Positions 23,885 through 36,375 of a stretch of 64,000 bases of DNA are shown piece by piece. Below the pieces are notes generated by a model, which was not told the DNA's origin, ran no database searches, and saw only the letters and a list, made by a program, of their open reading frames with translations. Origin of the DNA: Eonycteris spelaea (taxonomy: Eukaryota > Chordata > Mammalia > Chiroptera > Pteropodidae); contig PUFA01000003.1 in assembly GCA_003508835.1 (NCBI GenBank), positions 21,399,501 through 21,463,500 on the forward strand. The letters run 5' to 3'. A program made the position numbers and the translations under genes. Position 1 is the stretch's first letter; each line of letters opens with the position of its first letter.

Positions 23885-24404
23885 GTAAGTGTCAGTAAGC
23901 ATATATTGTGAGAGCATAAAACACTGTTGTCTTATTTGCCCAGGAGGGGAAGAAGGCTTTAGAGATTGAGCTGACCGGTATAATAGCATCAGGTAACCCA
24001 GTTTTACTGGTGTCTGGATCTAGAGATGATGGATGCTCCTTTGGTTCCACTGATATTTTCTACTACCCCCTACCAGTGGTCTTGAATGCTCTTTTTTGTA
24101 CCTTTTTACCTAGATTTCCCTTTTTCTGGTTAGTGAGCAAAAGCAGAATTGTATGTGGAGAATGTAGGGAGTTATGGAGAGGAATGAGTTTCCTTCTCTT
24201 TTTCACTAAGATGTACTAGGAAGTTTCAAGTGTATTTTCTTGTTCATTAAGTCATAGCTTCCATTTCTCCATGAACTTTGCCAGTAACATACAAGAATTC
24301 TGATCCCTTAGAATGGACTTTGATTTCTTCATCAAAGCAACTCTGTCTGCCAGAGATGAGTCCTCTGGGCATTCATGAAACTGACAACTGTGACTTTCAA
24401 AAAA
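23885..24404. other. Unclassified sequence
   Basis: Nothing recognised. Confidence 0.45.
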
Positions 24405-24520
24405 GATTCAACTTGGAATCAGCAACTGGGTCCAGATCAGCTCTGCCATTTTACTGAATGGTTTGGGTCAGGTCACCTCCATCTATCTGCACTTGAATTT
24501 CTCATCAGTAAAGGGAGTGC
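24405..24520 (+). repeat. MIR SINE fragment
   Basis: 'cttggaatcagcaactgggtcc', 'tctgccattttactgaatggtttgggtcaggtcacctcc' and 'gaatttctcatcagtaaaggga' match MIR on the plus strand up to the microsatellite. Confidence 0.75.
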
Positions 24521-24538
24521 GTGTCAGCCCTGGCCTGC

Positions 24539-26295
<1,757 letters not shown>

Positions 26296-26540
26296 CGTTG
26301 GGCATTTTATACTTCCAGCTGGATATCTCCTACCTGGATGTCTTCCCTTGTGTCCCATAGACCTCTCTTAGCACCTGCCCTCCTCTTAGTTCACTCTTCT
26401 CAGTCACCCAGCATCTGACATTGATGTCTTTCCCTGACTTTCCTATCTAATATATCACCAAGTCCTGTGGGTTCTTCCTGGGCACTATTTTTCATAAATC
26501 CTTTTCCTCTCCATTCCCTTCAGCACCTCTTGGTTCTTAT
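26296..26540 (+). repeat. Fragment of an old mammalian repeat, family not named
   Basis: 'agctggatatctcctacctggatgtcttcc' and 'atatcaccaagtcctgtgggttcttcctg' match a common mammalian interspersed sequence with the consensus phrases 'atctcctacctggatgtctc' and 'agcaagtcctgttgattct'. A second fragment of what looks like the same family lies at 38470-38720. I cannot assign the family with confidence. Confidence 0.4.
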
Positions 26541-26769
26541 CCTCAGTTTCTTGACAAACACCACCGATTTTAAAGTATGGTTTCTTCTCCTCCAGCATTT
26601 CCCTCCTACACATACGTTCCATCTTACACATTTCTCCCCATTGCTCTTTCTGATTCATATAACCCACATTTATTACCCTGTATTGTATGTTTGGTGCTAA
26701 GTGAACAAAGATGAAAAACTCATTGACCTTCATTTCAAAGAACTCAGTGAGACAGAGACGCAGGGCCAG

Positions 26770-26995
26770 TGGAGTGTAATGGTGAAGAGTGTAGTCAAAA
26801 GCACTTGATTGTAATCCAGGCTCTGACCCTTCCTAGCCACATGGCTCCGGATAATCTAAGTGTCCTAACCTGCACAATGGGGATAATGGCAGCACCTGTC
26901 TTATAAATTTTCCTTGATGATGGAATGAGACAATCCATGTGAGCACTTACAATAAGTTCTTGACATATAAACAATAAATAATAGTAGCCATTATT
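26770..26995 (+). repeat. MIR SINE, nearly full length
   Basis: 'gtgtaatggtgaagagtgtag', 'gattgtaatccaggctctgacccttcctagccacatggctccgg', 'ctaacctgcacaatggggataatggcagcacctgtcttata' and 'gatggaatgagacaatccatgtgagcacttacaat' are MIR landmarks in order. Confidence 0.9.
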
Positions 26996-27002
26996 GTAAA
27001 GC

Positions 27003-27296
27003 AATAAGCCTCAAACTTCCTGTGGTAAAGGACCATTTTTTATGTGTTTGGTTGATTTCTAGTGCACCATGAGCCTATTTGTGGCTTCAACTGTGCGTGA
27101 CTTGTACAAAGCTCACACAACATGCCACTTAACACTTAAATTTGACAATAGTCAAATCAGTCTATAATCTGTTCAATGAGATGAGGCCATAGCTTGAATG
27201 TCTGGATGTCAGGGCAACGTCACATTGTCGACCCATAACACAGTTCATGGGCCAGAACCAATCCCTGGACCACAGGGATTGAGTAGCACTGTAATA
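27003..27296. mobile_element. Possible hAT-type non-autonomous DNA transposon
   Basis: The two ends form an imperfect inverted repeat. The left end is 'cctcaaacttcctgtggtaaagga' and the reverse complement of the right end is 'cagtgctactcaatccctgtggtccaggga', with TCAA and CTGTGGT shared. The right end resembles the 'cagtgcttctcaa' terminus of mammalian hAT-Charlie elements. The family is not identified and the element has no coding capacity. Confidence 0.5.
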
Positions 27297-27584
27297 AAGC
27301 TTTGGACATTTCCACCTTCTTGCTCATAAGTGGCTCCCCATGAGCTAATCAAAAACATTAATTTGACATTTAAGAACTTCACATTCAGGCCACATCCTTC
27401 TATTTAAACTCCACATCTTGTGACCCCCTTTTACAAACTTGAGACTGTAGTTCACAGGTTTTTAACATGGCTTCAGGGCGAAGTATAGGGAAGAAGGTGC
27501 TGGAAAATTCACCCTGTCTCATCTTCTTTAAGGACTTCTGACTATTTGAAATTGTCTTGCTTTTTTATTATCTGTATATCCTCA

Positions 27585-27695
27585 GGAACTTAATCTGGTC
27601 TTATTGGTTACTATAATCCTGATGCCTAAAACAGTAGCTGACATAAAATAAAGGTTCAATAAATATCCATTGGATGAATAAGTAACAAAGCTTCT
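27585..27695 (+). repeat. L2 LINE 3' end
   Basis: 'gcctaaaacagtagctgacataaaataaaggttcaataaatatccattggatgaataagt' is the L2 3' terminus on the plus strand (consensus 'gcctagcacagtgcctggcacatagtaggcgctcaataaatgtttgttgaatgaat'). Confidence 0.8.
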
Positions 27696-27884
27696 ACTAA
27701 CTAAACATTTAAAATTCAACCTACTAAACACATTACTCAATTGTTAATACTTTTAAATTTGAAATTTCTTGCTATTATCAAGAGTAGTTCTTTTCACCCA
27801 AAATGACATTTTATTCCCATCTATTTTCCTTGTCATTGCATTTTTGGTTACCATTAATCCGTTAAAATGCAAATGATTGAATTC

Positions 27885-28110
27885 CTCCAACACAGACTCT
27901 GTGAAGCCTCCTTCTGACTTTCTGCTATACTGTATGTTATCTCTATTCTAGCACTTTCTAACATGTTTTATTATTTATGTTGTATGCCCTGTACTAAATT
28001 ACAAGGTCAAAGAGGACAAGAGTCTGGCATAATTCAGACTTTCATTTTAAAAAGTGTTTAACACAGCATCTAAAACATAGTGGGAATCTAATGCTGAATT
28101 ATGTGGATTA
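27885..28110 (+). repeat. L2 LINE fragment
   Basis: 'cactttctaacatgttttattatttatgttgtatgccctgtactaaattacaaggtcaaagaggacaagagtctggc' followed by 'ttaacacagcatctaaaacatagtggga' follows the L2 3' part on the plus strand. Confidence 0.7.
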
Positions 28111-28134
28111 TGGCTGAATTTCTTAGACTCTAAT

Positions 28135-28580
28135 TATGTCTCAAGAACCAGTTCAGGTTTTTGCCTCCTTCATGAATGTTCCCACCTATGCCAGTATATC
28201 TGTTCTGAAAATCCGCATAGCCTTTTTGATATTTATCCTTTAATTAGCATTTTAACATTTCATTCATGATTTTATTTCCTTAACAAATGTTAATGTTTTG
28301 CTCTTGTGCTTAGGGAATTTTTATAGATCCCAGGGCAGATAATAAATAAGAAAATGCTTGCCTTCAATAACTGTGCAATAGAATTTTCACTATGCACTTT
28401 CTAGTAGTGTGTATATATGTGTTTTTTGTTGTTGTTGTTTTCCACAACTTAAGTATTTACATACCCACACACGTCCTGAGCTCTTGAGGGCAGGGATCAC
28501 TGTAAGCCTTCCACACAATATAGCTTAGCCTTTAGGGCCTGGCAAATAGTCAATACAAATGGGGTTACGTGGTGTTCTAC
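28135..28580 (+). repeat. L2 LINE fragment(s)
   Basis: 'caagaaccagttcaggtttttgcctccttcatgaatgttcccacc' matches the upstream L2 segment. 'cctgagctcttgagggcagggatcactg' with 'tagggcctggcaaatagtcaatacaaa' matches the L2 end. Together these suggest a second broken L2 copy in the same orientation, with non-matching sequence between its parts. Confidence 0.6.
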
Positions 28581-28584
28581 ACCC

Positions 28585-30297
28585 ATGTACTGGTATAGCC
28601 GCATGGCATAAGCTTATTATCTCTTGTTAGAAGACAATTATCTGTCTTTTGTAGTGAAATGTGATAACCATGTGACATTGATACTAAGGACTACTAATGC
28701 AGGGGAGGTCTGACAATGTTGATATCTTCACCTGTAGAGAAAGCCTGTAATAACCCATGCTCCATAGACCACTCAAATCTGCTGCCTTGAGAAATAATTA
28801 GATGCAAATAGAATGTGATAGGAAACATTTACCAGTCAGGTAGAGTAAAAACTTTGTTAATTTGAAATGCAAGGGACCAGAAAAATGAGCTCTGAATTAA
28901 TTGGGTTTGGATTATCTGATATTTTTATTAAGGGCATTTAGTCATTTAGGCAATAACAGCTGCTGTTTGAATTTTTCAGTGTTGGCCCTCTGAGATTTTG
29001 TTGTCAAGGCATGATTTCTTATGATAGTAATGAAACGAATGTGTTTAACTATTAACCTTTGCATTTGGACATACATATTTAGCAAGTTGACCAGATTTTA
29101 ACCAGCCCACCGGAGTTTCCATTTATCGGGTTTTGTTTGATTTCGTTTCTATCTTTACTGACTGCCACTATCTGTGACTCTCTCCAACTTAATTCTTCCT
29201 TCTCTGATAGCAGAGAGAATTGATGGATGTCTTTCAAGCAACCATAGGAAAAGGCCATCTGCTTGTCTGCTGCTATATATCGAGTCATCATCTTAACGTG
29301 TTTAATCGTATGGCTGATCTATCTCTTGGTTTGCATGATAAATACTGTAGAAATCTATCCATTAGAAAGTATAAAAGAGTATTAAGTCCCTGACCAAGGA
29401 CCAAGGAGGACTATTCTAAAACAGTTTTGAAAGGCGATAATCATAATACAAAAGTCAAGGTTACCTGTGATTCTCTAAGTAGACAAAACAAAACAACAAC
29501 AACAAAAAACCCCATTAGAATATATTTGTGAATCATGAAAAATATAAAATAAATATGAAAACTTTGTTTTGATGATTTTGTTAGGCAAGAGAAGTGACAG
29601 TTCATTGGCAGAAATGAAGTCCACTTATTCTGCTTGGCTAAATCTATATACAGCCTACAATTTAGTGAAAAAGACAAGATAACTATAAAAGGTAACAACA
29701 CATAAATAGACTTGGACTAATATACTGTAAGTATCAAGCTAATGATAGAGACAATGCTTGTCAGAATTTTGGAAGGATCCTGATCACATGTAAGACAGAT
29801 CTCACATGATTGAACCAAAGTTCAAATAATGTTGAAAGTGTTTCATATATAATAGGTGCCAAATACATACTACTACATAATTGATTGGCACGCCTAATAT
29901 GGCAAGACCAATTTAATTATGAATGGCATCTTTCCATTTTGCTTATCAATATGCATCTTGTAATACTGGCAACATTTCTCCCATTCTTCGTTTAAGTTAC
30001 TGCAGAGTAGTGCTGTCACTGTACAAACTTAGAGATGAGTGACATGGCCTGTGTCCAAGAACCAGGGTGCAGGAGGCAGGGGTGGGTGGTCTACAAGATC
30101 AGATCCTGGTCCCTTGACTCCTTCCAAGTCAAAACTCCTGAGTCTCCTTTATCTTGCTCCACCACCATTGTCCCATTCAACTTTGTAGAAGAGAGTCATC
30201 TGTAATTGTTCTGAGTGTACTATCAAATGCCCTTCTTGCCTTTTTAGACAATGCTTTTATATTTTGTTCTGGTATTTTTTCCTTTCCTCCTAAGAAT
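28585..30297. other. Unique-looking sequence, candidate conserved non-coding DNA
   Basis: No repeat is recognised. The interval 28860-29340 lacks repeat hallmarks and contains homeodomain-like AATTAATTG (28894-28902) and an E-box CAGCTG (about 28957-28962). Its moderately complex sequence is of the kind often seen in conserved non-coding elements. This is impression only, since no alignment is possible here. Confidence 0.3.
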
Positions 30298-30640
30298 TTT
30301 TTAAAAAATAAATAGCCTTTATTTTTAGAGAAGTTTTAGGTTTGTAAAAAAATTGTGAGGGAAGTGCAGAGATCATTATATACTCCCTGCCCCTACATGG
30401 ACAGCCTCTCTCATTATAAACATCCTCCATCAGCCTGGGGCATTTGTCACAACTAAAGAACTTACATTGACACATCGTTATCACTCAAAGCCCATAGTTT
30501 TAGTAGAATTCACTTTTGATATACATTCTATGCACTTGAAAAAACACATAATGAGATGCGTTTAACTTTACAGTATTATACAGAGTAGTTTCACTGTCCT
30601 AAAAATCTTCTGTGCTCCATCTACTCATTCCTCCTTTCCT
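30298..30640 (-). mobile_element. Old L1 (L1ME-type) 3' end, antisense
   Basis: The antisense L1ME 3' UTR hallmarks are clear: 'aatagcctttatttttagagaagttttaggtttgtaaaaaaattg', 'cctgcccctacatggacagcctc', 'catttgtcacaactaaagaacttacattgacacatcgttatcactcaaag', and 'tacagagtagtttcactgtcctaaaaatcttctgtgctcc'. Confidence 0.88.
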
Positions 30641-30884
30641 CCCTCACTCTCTCTTTCCCTCTCTTGATCTTTTTTATTGTTTCCATAGTTTTGCCTTCCC
30701 TCCTCTCTTGCTTTCTTTTTTCCTTCTTTCTCACAGAAGCTGTGTTTCTGGAACTGATGAACATGGATACTCAGGGTAATTTGTATTAGCTTCATGTTTA
30801 AGAGTAAATGAATTGATATATTTTCATTATCCTTTAAACTCACATAAATACTAATTATCAAAAATACATTTTTGGCTCACGAGG

Positions 30885-31000
30885 AAGACTGGATTTACAG
30901 GCTTCCTCTTAAAGTGGGCTGACTTCAGACTAGTGACCTTGAGATGAAGGTCTCTGTAACTCAAAACCACTGAGCCATTCAATACTTTGGCCTTTTTAAA
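30885..31000 (-). repeat. Possible tRNA-derived SINE fragment
   Basis: The reverse complement reads 'gaatggctcagtggttttgag' (A-box-like) and, further on, 'ctcaaggtcactagtctgaagtcagc' (B-box-like). That spacing suits a tRNA-derived head such as that of bat VES-type SINEs. The body and tail do not match anything I can name, so the call is weak. Confidence 0.3.
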
Positions 31001-31513
31001 TAGGTACAGATTATATTATTTATGGGATATGGAGAGGTCATTCAACTGACCTGGCTCCATCCACTGAAAAAGAGTTTGCTTCCTCTTTGAAAATTTCTAA
31101 TCAGTCCAAGCTTTTTTTATATAATGTTAAATGGCCCTGGTTTAAAAAAATAGTTTCAGAGCTCTCAGCTTTGGGGTTGGAAATTACGTTGGGTACCAGA
31201 GACAAATGCAGTCTTCTGGTATCATCAATAGCTGGCTTGAATGGCTTATGTAGGTTTTGTTTCTGAACAACTTTCCAAAGCAGTATTTTTAAACCTTAGT
31301 ATAATATACTCAGAGTGCTATGAAAGAATGTTCTCCTAACAAGGTCTTAGCATTCCAGGGAAAAGTGCTTGAATAAGTATATTGAAGGTTTCTCTGAACC
31401 GAAAATTTCCGAAAAGGGGCTTGAGTTATAGTTGCCATGTTGGTAGAAGATTATGAAATGGGAAGAATGAAAAATGAGAATGAAACTCTAGGATAAGAGA
31501 AAAGCAAGTATCT

Positions 31514-31871
31514 TGTTATGTTTGGGCTGCTACAACAAACATACCGTAGACTGAGTGGCTTATAAACAACAGGAGTTTATTTCTCACAGTTCTGGAAGCT
31601 GGGAAGCCTAAAATCAAGGCACCAGCAAATTCAGTGTCTGTCAGAGCCTGCTTCCTGGTTCTTAGCCATCTTCTGTCTGTGTCCTCACGTGGCAGAAGGG
31701 GCCAGGGAGTTCTCTGGGATCTCTTTTATAAGGGCATTAATCTCATTCATGAGGGTTTCTCACCTGCTGACCTGATCACCTCCCAAAGGCCCAACCTCCA
31801 AATACTATCACATCAGGGAATGGGTTTCAACATAAGAGTTTTGTGGAACAAAAACATTCAGTCTATAAGCA
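31514..31871 (-). mobile_element. MLT1-type LTR (ERVL-MaLR), antisense, near full length
   Basis: The plus strand reads 'gggctgctacaacaaacataccgtagactgagtggcttataaacaacagg', 'ttctcacagttctggaagctgggaag', 'ggcagaaggggccagggag', 'ataagggcattaatctcattcatgaggg', 'gatcacctcccaaaggcccaacctcc' and 'cattcagtctataagca'. This is the complete reverse complement of an MLT1A/B-like LTR of about 360 bp. No internal region is attached. The 125-codon frame at 31634-32011 is simply read through this LTR and the MIR beyond it. Confidence 0.92.
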
Positions 31872-31904
31872 GCAGAGCAGGGGACCAACATCAGGGAATG
31901 GACT

Positions 31905-32110
31905 CGAATAGGTTTATCATTTACATGGTGTTTGCTGTGTGCTGTCGCTGTAAACCCTCTACTGTCACTAACAATCTTACCTTTAGCAGAACGCTGTATG
32001 GTAGGTTATAACATTAGCACCAGTTTAGAAATCGAGATATAGAGAGGTCATCTAACCTGCCCAGGGTTACCCAACAGGGAAGTGGCAGAACCGGGTTTGA
32101 ACCCTGCTAG
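31905..32110 (-). repeat. MIR SINE, antisense
   Basis: 'catttacatggtgtttgctgtgtgctg', 'atagagaggtcatctaacctgcccagggttacccaacagggaagtggcagaaccgggtttgaaccc' is a well preserved antisense MIR. Confidence 0.9.
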
Positions 32111-32114
32111 GTAG

Positions 32115-32785
32115 GCTGCAGAGTCCAGACAACACTGAGCACTGCTCCTTTGCTCCCATGGAACCAGGTTATAAAACCAAGGGCCAGGAAGGAATAAAAA
32201 GGGTATTTGGTGACTTGATAAGAGGATAGATGATAGTTCAAAACCACGTACTGGTCCAGTTAGCAGGGGACGGACAGGGGAGACAGGGAGTGAGCTGTAA
32301 CTTCAGGGAGGCAGTAAGCTGAGTAGCTAAGTAGCTGAGCAGGCGTCTCGGAAGCTGGGCACTCAAGCCAGATAGCATTCATGCAGATGTCATTGGAAGA
32401 CCAGGCATTCATTTCAACAATCCAAGGTGTGCTGAAAGTCTGGAAAGCAAGCTTGAGCACCCACTGCAGAGGTATTTTTTTTCTAAGAATAAGTATCCTC
32501 ACTGCCTGGAAAGTTTGTTGCTACTTTCTGCTGATACAGAAGGGAATCACAGGACAGATTAACACAAATTTATTTGTGTTAACCATGTTCATTGCTTTTT
32601 TTTTTTAAATCTCTTTCATTGTATCCCCCTTTTAAAAACTAAGTGCATCTAAATACGTCTGACTAGAGCAGACCCTAACTTCAAAAGCAGAAAACAGCTG
32701 ACCCTGTTTTAAATAACCCTACTGAACCAAGTCGCTAATGTCAATCCAAACTCATCAGATCGAAGTGAAGTCTTGCCCTTCAGAC
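32115..32785. other. Unclassified sequence
   Basis: Nothing recognised. Short frames around 32260-32608 on both strands have no familiar content. Confidence 0.45.
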
Positions 32786-32935
32786 CAGCAGTTCTCAAAG
32801 TGAGCTCAGGACCAGCACATGATCAGGCTCGCTCCACAGTAGCCCACAGACTCAATCTCTGAAGCTGGGGCCCAGCAATCTGTGTTTAACAAGTCCTCCG
32901 GATGGTTCCGTTGTACCTCAACTCTGAGAAAACCA
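32786..32935 (+). mobile_element. MER5A-type hAT-Charlie MITE
   Basis: The element begins 'cagcagttctcaaagtg'. It contains 'ctgaagctggggcccagcaatctgtgtttaacaagtcctccggatgg' and ends 'ctctgagaaaacca'. This is the MER5A order in plus orientation. It is about 150 bp, somewhat shorter than the usual element of about 190 bp. Confidence 0.88.
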
Positions 32936-32939
32936 TAAA

Positions 32940-33113
32940 TTAAGTTTAGCTGCACAGTGGGATCACTGGTGAGGTTTTTGGTTTTTGGTTTTTTAAAGCC
33001 TTGAGAGTTTTCACTCCTACACATTTTGAAGTAATCTGTCTGGAGCGCCACCTCCAGGGATTTTAAGAGCTCCCCAGGGGAGGTAAGGTACAGTCAGAGT
33101 TGAGAACCAGTCT
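32940..33113 (+). mobile_element. Second hAT-Charlie MITE (MER5/MER33-like)
   Basis: 'gggatcactggtgaggttttt', 'gcgccacctccagggattttaagagctccccagggg' and a terminal 'gtcagagttgagaaccagtc' fit a sense-oriented hAT-Charlie MITE. The element follows directly after the MER5A copy. The exact subfamily is uncertain. Confidence 0.65.
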
Positions 33114-33127
33114 GAAGTCTTGCTGGT

Positions 33128-33275
33128 AAGTGTTTGAGAACCTTTTAAAAAACTGTAAAGTACATGAAACTCACCAGGGGATTCTGCTAAAATGCAGATA
33201 CAGTTTGGCAGAGTTGGGATGAGGCCCCAAGTGCTGCATTTTAACGAGCTCCCGAGTGACGCCCATCATGGGGAG
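33128..33275 (-). mobile_element. Third hAT-Charlie MITE (MER5A-like), opposite orientation
   Basis: 'gtttgagaacc' at the left, 'aaactcaccaggggattctgctaaaatgcagat', 'gggatgaggccccaagtgctgcattttaacgagctcccgagtgacgcc' match the reverse strand of MER5A. It lies within 20 bp of the previous element. Confidence 0.7.
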
Positions 33276-33279
33276 GGAA

Positions 33280-33965
33280 CCAGAGGGAACCACAGTCTGA
33301 CTCCCAGACCCACAGGCAAAATGACCACTGGCCACTCCACCATTGATGCCAGAGGCTCGTATAGGACCACTCCTTGCTGCTTTTCCCATTGAGTTGGCCG
33401 TTACTTCTCAAACAGGGCATCCTGTCTGCAACAGGTGTCAACTCATTGCAATTTAGTTAAATATTTTAAACACCAATAAAATATTACTGTGAAAAGAAAG
33501 GTAACTCCTTCATGTTACTCTGCAAAATAATTTAAGAACTTCTGAAAATTTCAATAATGACAAACTGTCCTGGGGCGGGGGAGGGGAATAGGTCCAATTA
33601 AGTGTGTGGGCAAGTCACGCAGTGTCAACAAAATCTAGATGGATTCTGCACTCAGAATGCTTCGTCAGTGATTTTGAAATTCTTAAAGAAAGTGAACTGG
33701 AAATATTGAAGATGTGACTTATGCAATATAGTTGATGTAGAATCCTTACCAGAGGACTAACTCACAAAAGTATTCCTATATCAAAAGTTTTACAGATAAA
33801 TCAACATTTAGCTATTTCAGTTAAAATAAAATATTTGATACCTGTATGTATCATTTTAATGATTTTTTTTTTTGCTTTAATGGACTTTATTGATTGGCTA
33901 CTAGTTTTGATCGTGACAGATAAAGAGGCTGCACTGTAATTTTGTTTTATAAGAGCATTACTAAT
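33280..33965. other. Unclassified sequence
   Basis: Nothing recognised except a G-rich patch near 33575. Confidence 0.45.
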
Positions 33966-33969
33966 CAAT

Positions 33970-34110
33970 ACCTTGTATGGCACGTTAGCTGCACACCAGG
34001 CACCGTGAAAAGTGTTTAGCATTTATTTCAGCTAATCCACCCAAGAATCCCAGGAAATAGCATTAATATTCTCATTTTAGAGCCAGGAATACAGTGTGGT
34101 TTATCTGTTT
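33970..34110 (-). repeat. MIR SINE fragment, antisense
   Basis: 'gcacaccaggcaccgtgaaaagtgtttagcatttatttcagctaatccacccaagaatccc' then 'cattaatattctcattttagagccaggaa' matches the 3' half of MIR in reverse. Confidence 0.65.
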
Positions 34111-34388
34111 TCATGCGGAGCTGGCATTCTATCATCCAGCACAGACTAAAATATGAGTTTCCTTATAGTCTAGTAAATTTGTTTTTTAAAAAAGTTACAA
34201 GATATATTGAATGACAAGTGCATAACTGTTGCTGGATACAGGGTACACCTGCTTATAGGTGCTGCATTGTTTTTCAACCAACGAAGTGGTTGTATAGTTC
34301 AAAAGGTGGGAGATAAAAGGTAACAAAGAATCCAGTCCTAATTGAGCTTTCAAGTTCCATCACCATCTTCAACCTCAAGACGCACAGG

Positions 34389-34430
34389 ACACGCACGCAC
34401 GCACCCACACTCACGCACGTACACACACAC
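34389..34430 (+). repeat. (CACG)n/(CA)n microsatellite
   Basis: ACGCACGC units pass into an ACACAC tract. Being CpG-bearing, the tract stands out in a CpG-poor window. Confidence 0.85.
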
Positions 34431-34993
34431 GGGCCAGCTGCAGTGCGCTTCTTGCCCTTCCCTACATACTCCCTATCGTCATGATTTTTCTCATGCCATC
34501 CCTTTTGCCCCAAATGCCCTTTAACCTCTTTTCTCACTCAGTAAATTTTGATTTATCTTAGTAAAAGATGAAGCAGTCCCTCCTCTAGGAACACAACCAA
34601 ACGAACCACTCTGTCTCTGGTGACAGTGTCTGTAGACAACCAGTTAATAGAAGGCCTCGGTGAGAAGAATGAATTTGGCGAATAAGTTCATTCCACGCAG
34701 TTTTGCTCGGTGCCTGAGCTGCGCCAGCCGTGACCGTGGCAGACGCTGCCCTGACTTTGTGAGGGGACGTGCATCTGCTCTCACGTTCCACGTTCCTGCT
34801 ACCTTGCCCGCTCTTCCCGAGTTCTTCACACTTAGCTCAGGACTTCCGTGTACCTGCTGTCTTTATGGACTCTCAGCTTCTCTGCTGAACTTCCCAAGAT
34901 CATCTTTGCTCACCCGTATTTCTACCTGACCTTTAGGAGATGGTTGCACTCAATATATTGTTTAATTGTAAAAAAAAAAAAAAAAAAAAAAAA
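34431..34993 (+). other. CpG-richer unclassified segment ending in A24
   Basis: This stretch, especially 34660-34920, carries many more CpGs than any other part of the window. It ends in an uninterrupted run of 24 A (34970-34993). The combination suggests a relatively young retroposed sequence, or CpG-island-like unique DNA next to an unrelated poly(A). No AATAAA directly precedes the A-run, no parent gene is recognised, and the overlapping frames on both strands (34585-34929) contain no known domain. Confidence 0.35.
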
Positions 34994-35187
34994 GAATCTT
35001 GCAGTCTCCTGATTTTTATTTCTTCTCATCCCTAAATTATTCCGGAAAAGAGTAGCTCCCACCTTCGTTTCTCCTAAAATAGTTTATTCTGCTTTTCTCA
35101 GACCTTTATGGTTATAGATACCACAGCCTCTATTGTGCATTTTCAGAGCAAAGCCTCACTTATATACTTTTGTTTTCATATTTTGTT

Positions 35188-35712
35188 TTTCTATTTTTAT
35201 TGTAGAATATATATAATATTTACCATTTTGACCATTTTGATATGTACGGTTCAGTGGCACTAACTACACTCACAGTGTCATGCAACCATCACCACCATAC
35301 ATCTCCAGAACTTTTTCATCATCTCAAACGGAAACCCAAGCCCATTAGACAATGATTTCTCATTCTTCCCTTCCCCCAACCACTGGTCACCTCTGTTCTA
35401 CTTTCCGACCCTATGAATTTGCCTATTCTAGGTATCTCATATGGAATCATACAATATTTGTTTTCTATGTTTGGGGCTTATTTCACTTAGCATAAGGTTT
35501 TCAAAAAGTTCATTCCATTTCGTAGCATGAATCAGCATTTTTTGAAAGGCCAAATATTGTTTTATTGTACGGCTATACCACTATTTGTTCATTCATTCAT
35601 CTGTGGACATTTGGTGTGTTTCCACCTTTTGTCTATTGTGAATAATGCTGCTCTAAACATTGGTGTACACATATATTTTTGAGTCCTTGATTTTAATTCC
35701 TTTGGATAGCGT
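35188..35712 (-). mobile_element. Old L1 (L1M-type), antisense
   Basis: The antisense L1M hallmarks are all present: 'tttaccattttgaccattttgatatgtacggttcagtggca', 'catgcaaccatcaccacca', 'cccaaccactggtcacctctgttctactttccgacc', 'ctcatatggaatcatacaatatttg' and 'tattgtgaataatgctgctctaaacattggtgtac'. It is 5'-truncated and dead. Confidence 0.92.
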
Positions 35713-35714
35713 TT

Positions 35715-35795
35715 TGTTTTTAAACTAGTGTGTAGCACAATGCTTAATTCCATACTAAATAAACAAAGGAATGATTTATTGAATGTGATAAATAA
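35715..35795 (+). repeat. Possible L2 3' end relic
   Basis: 'gtgtagcacaatgcttaattccatactaaataaacaaaggaatgatttattgaatg' loosely follows the L2 terminus. It is short and weak. Confidence 0.35.
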
Positions 35796-36374
35796 TACCT
35801 TTTAAAGCCTCGTGTTATTTCTATTTTTTTGAAATTCCCATTGCTTCCAACATTTCTCCTTTCCTTTTTCTTACCTCAAATTTCCAAAAAAAGGAACATA
35901 TCATTGAAAATTTACATTGGTTTAATATGAATGCTATATTTTTCTGACCTATTAGTTGAGAGAAGAGGTTTCTGGAGAAAAATTGGAAGATAATTGCAAA
36001 GAGAGACTCAAAATGAGATCAGGGAATGAATGGAAGCCACATCCCAACCAGAGGTCCAAACCTCAGAAAACCAAATTACTCATTAGGTTTCACTTGCTTA
36101 GGCCAAGAAGATAGAGAGAGCCAGACATTTGTAACATCAGGGTATTGAGCAAGAGAGAACCATGAGGAGAGCAAATGAGTCTAAATCAACTTCCACGAAA
36201 GGTGCCATGTAGCTAGGTGTTGGCTCTGGCCAAGTGCAGCCTTGTGGTGTTCTAGTGAGCTTCATTAGAGGCCATATGTTTGCTCCTCTGATCACATACT
36301 CTCATTGTATACTGTGACCATCTGAGACAAAAAGATACAATGGTAGAACAGATAGGGATTTGAAGTGTTTTAAA
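35796..36374. other. Unclassified sequence
   Basis: Nothing recognised. Confidence 0.45.
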
Positions 36375-36375
36375 G

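Noticed and set aside
31634..32011. 125-codon plus ORF
   Set aside because: It is read antisense through an MLT1 LTR and a MIR.
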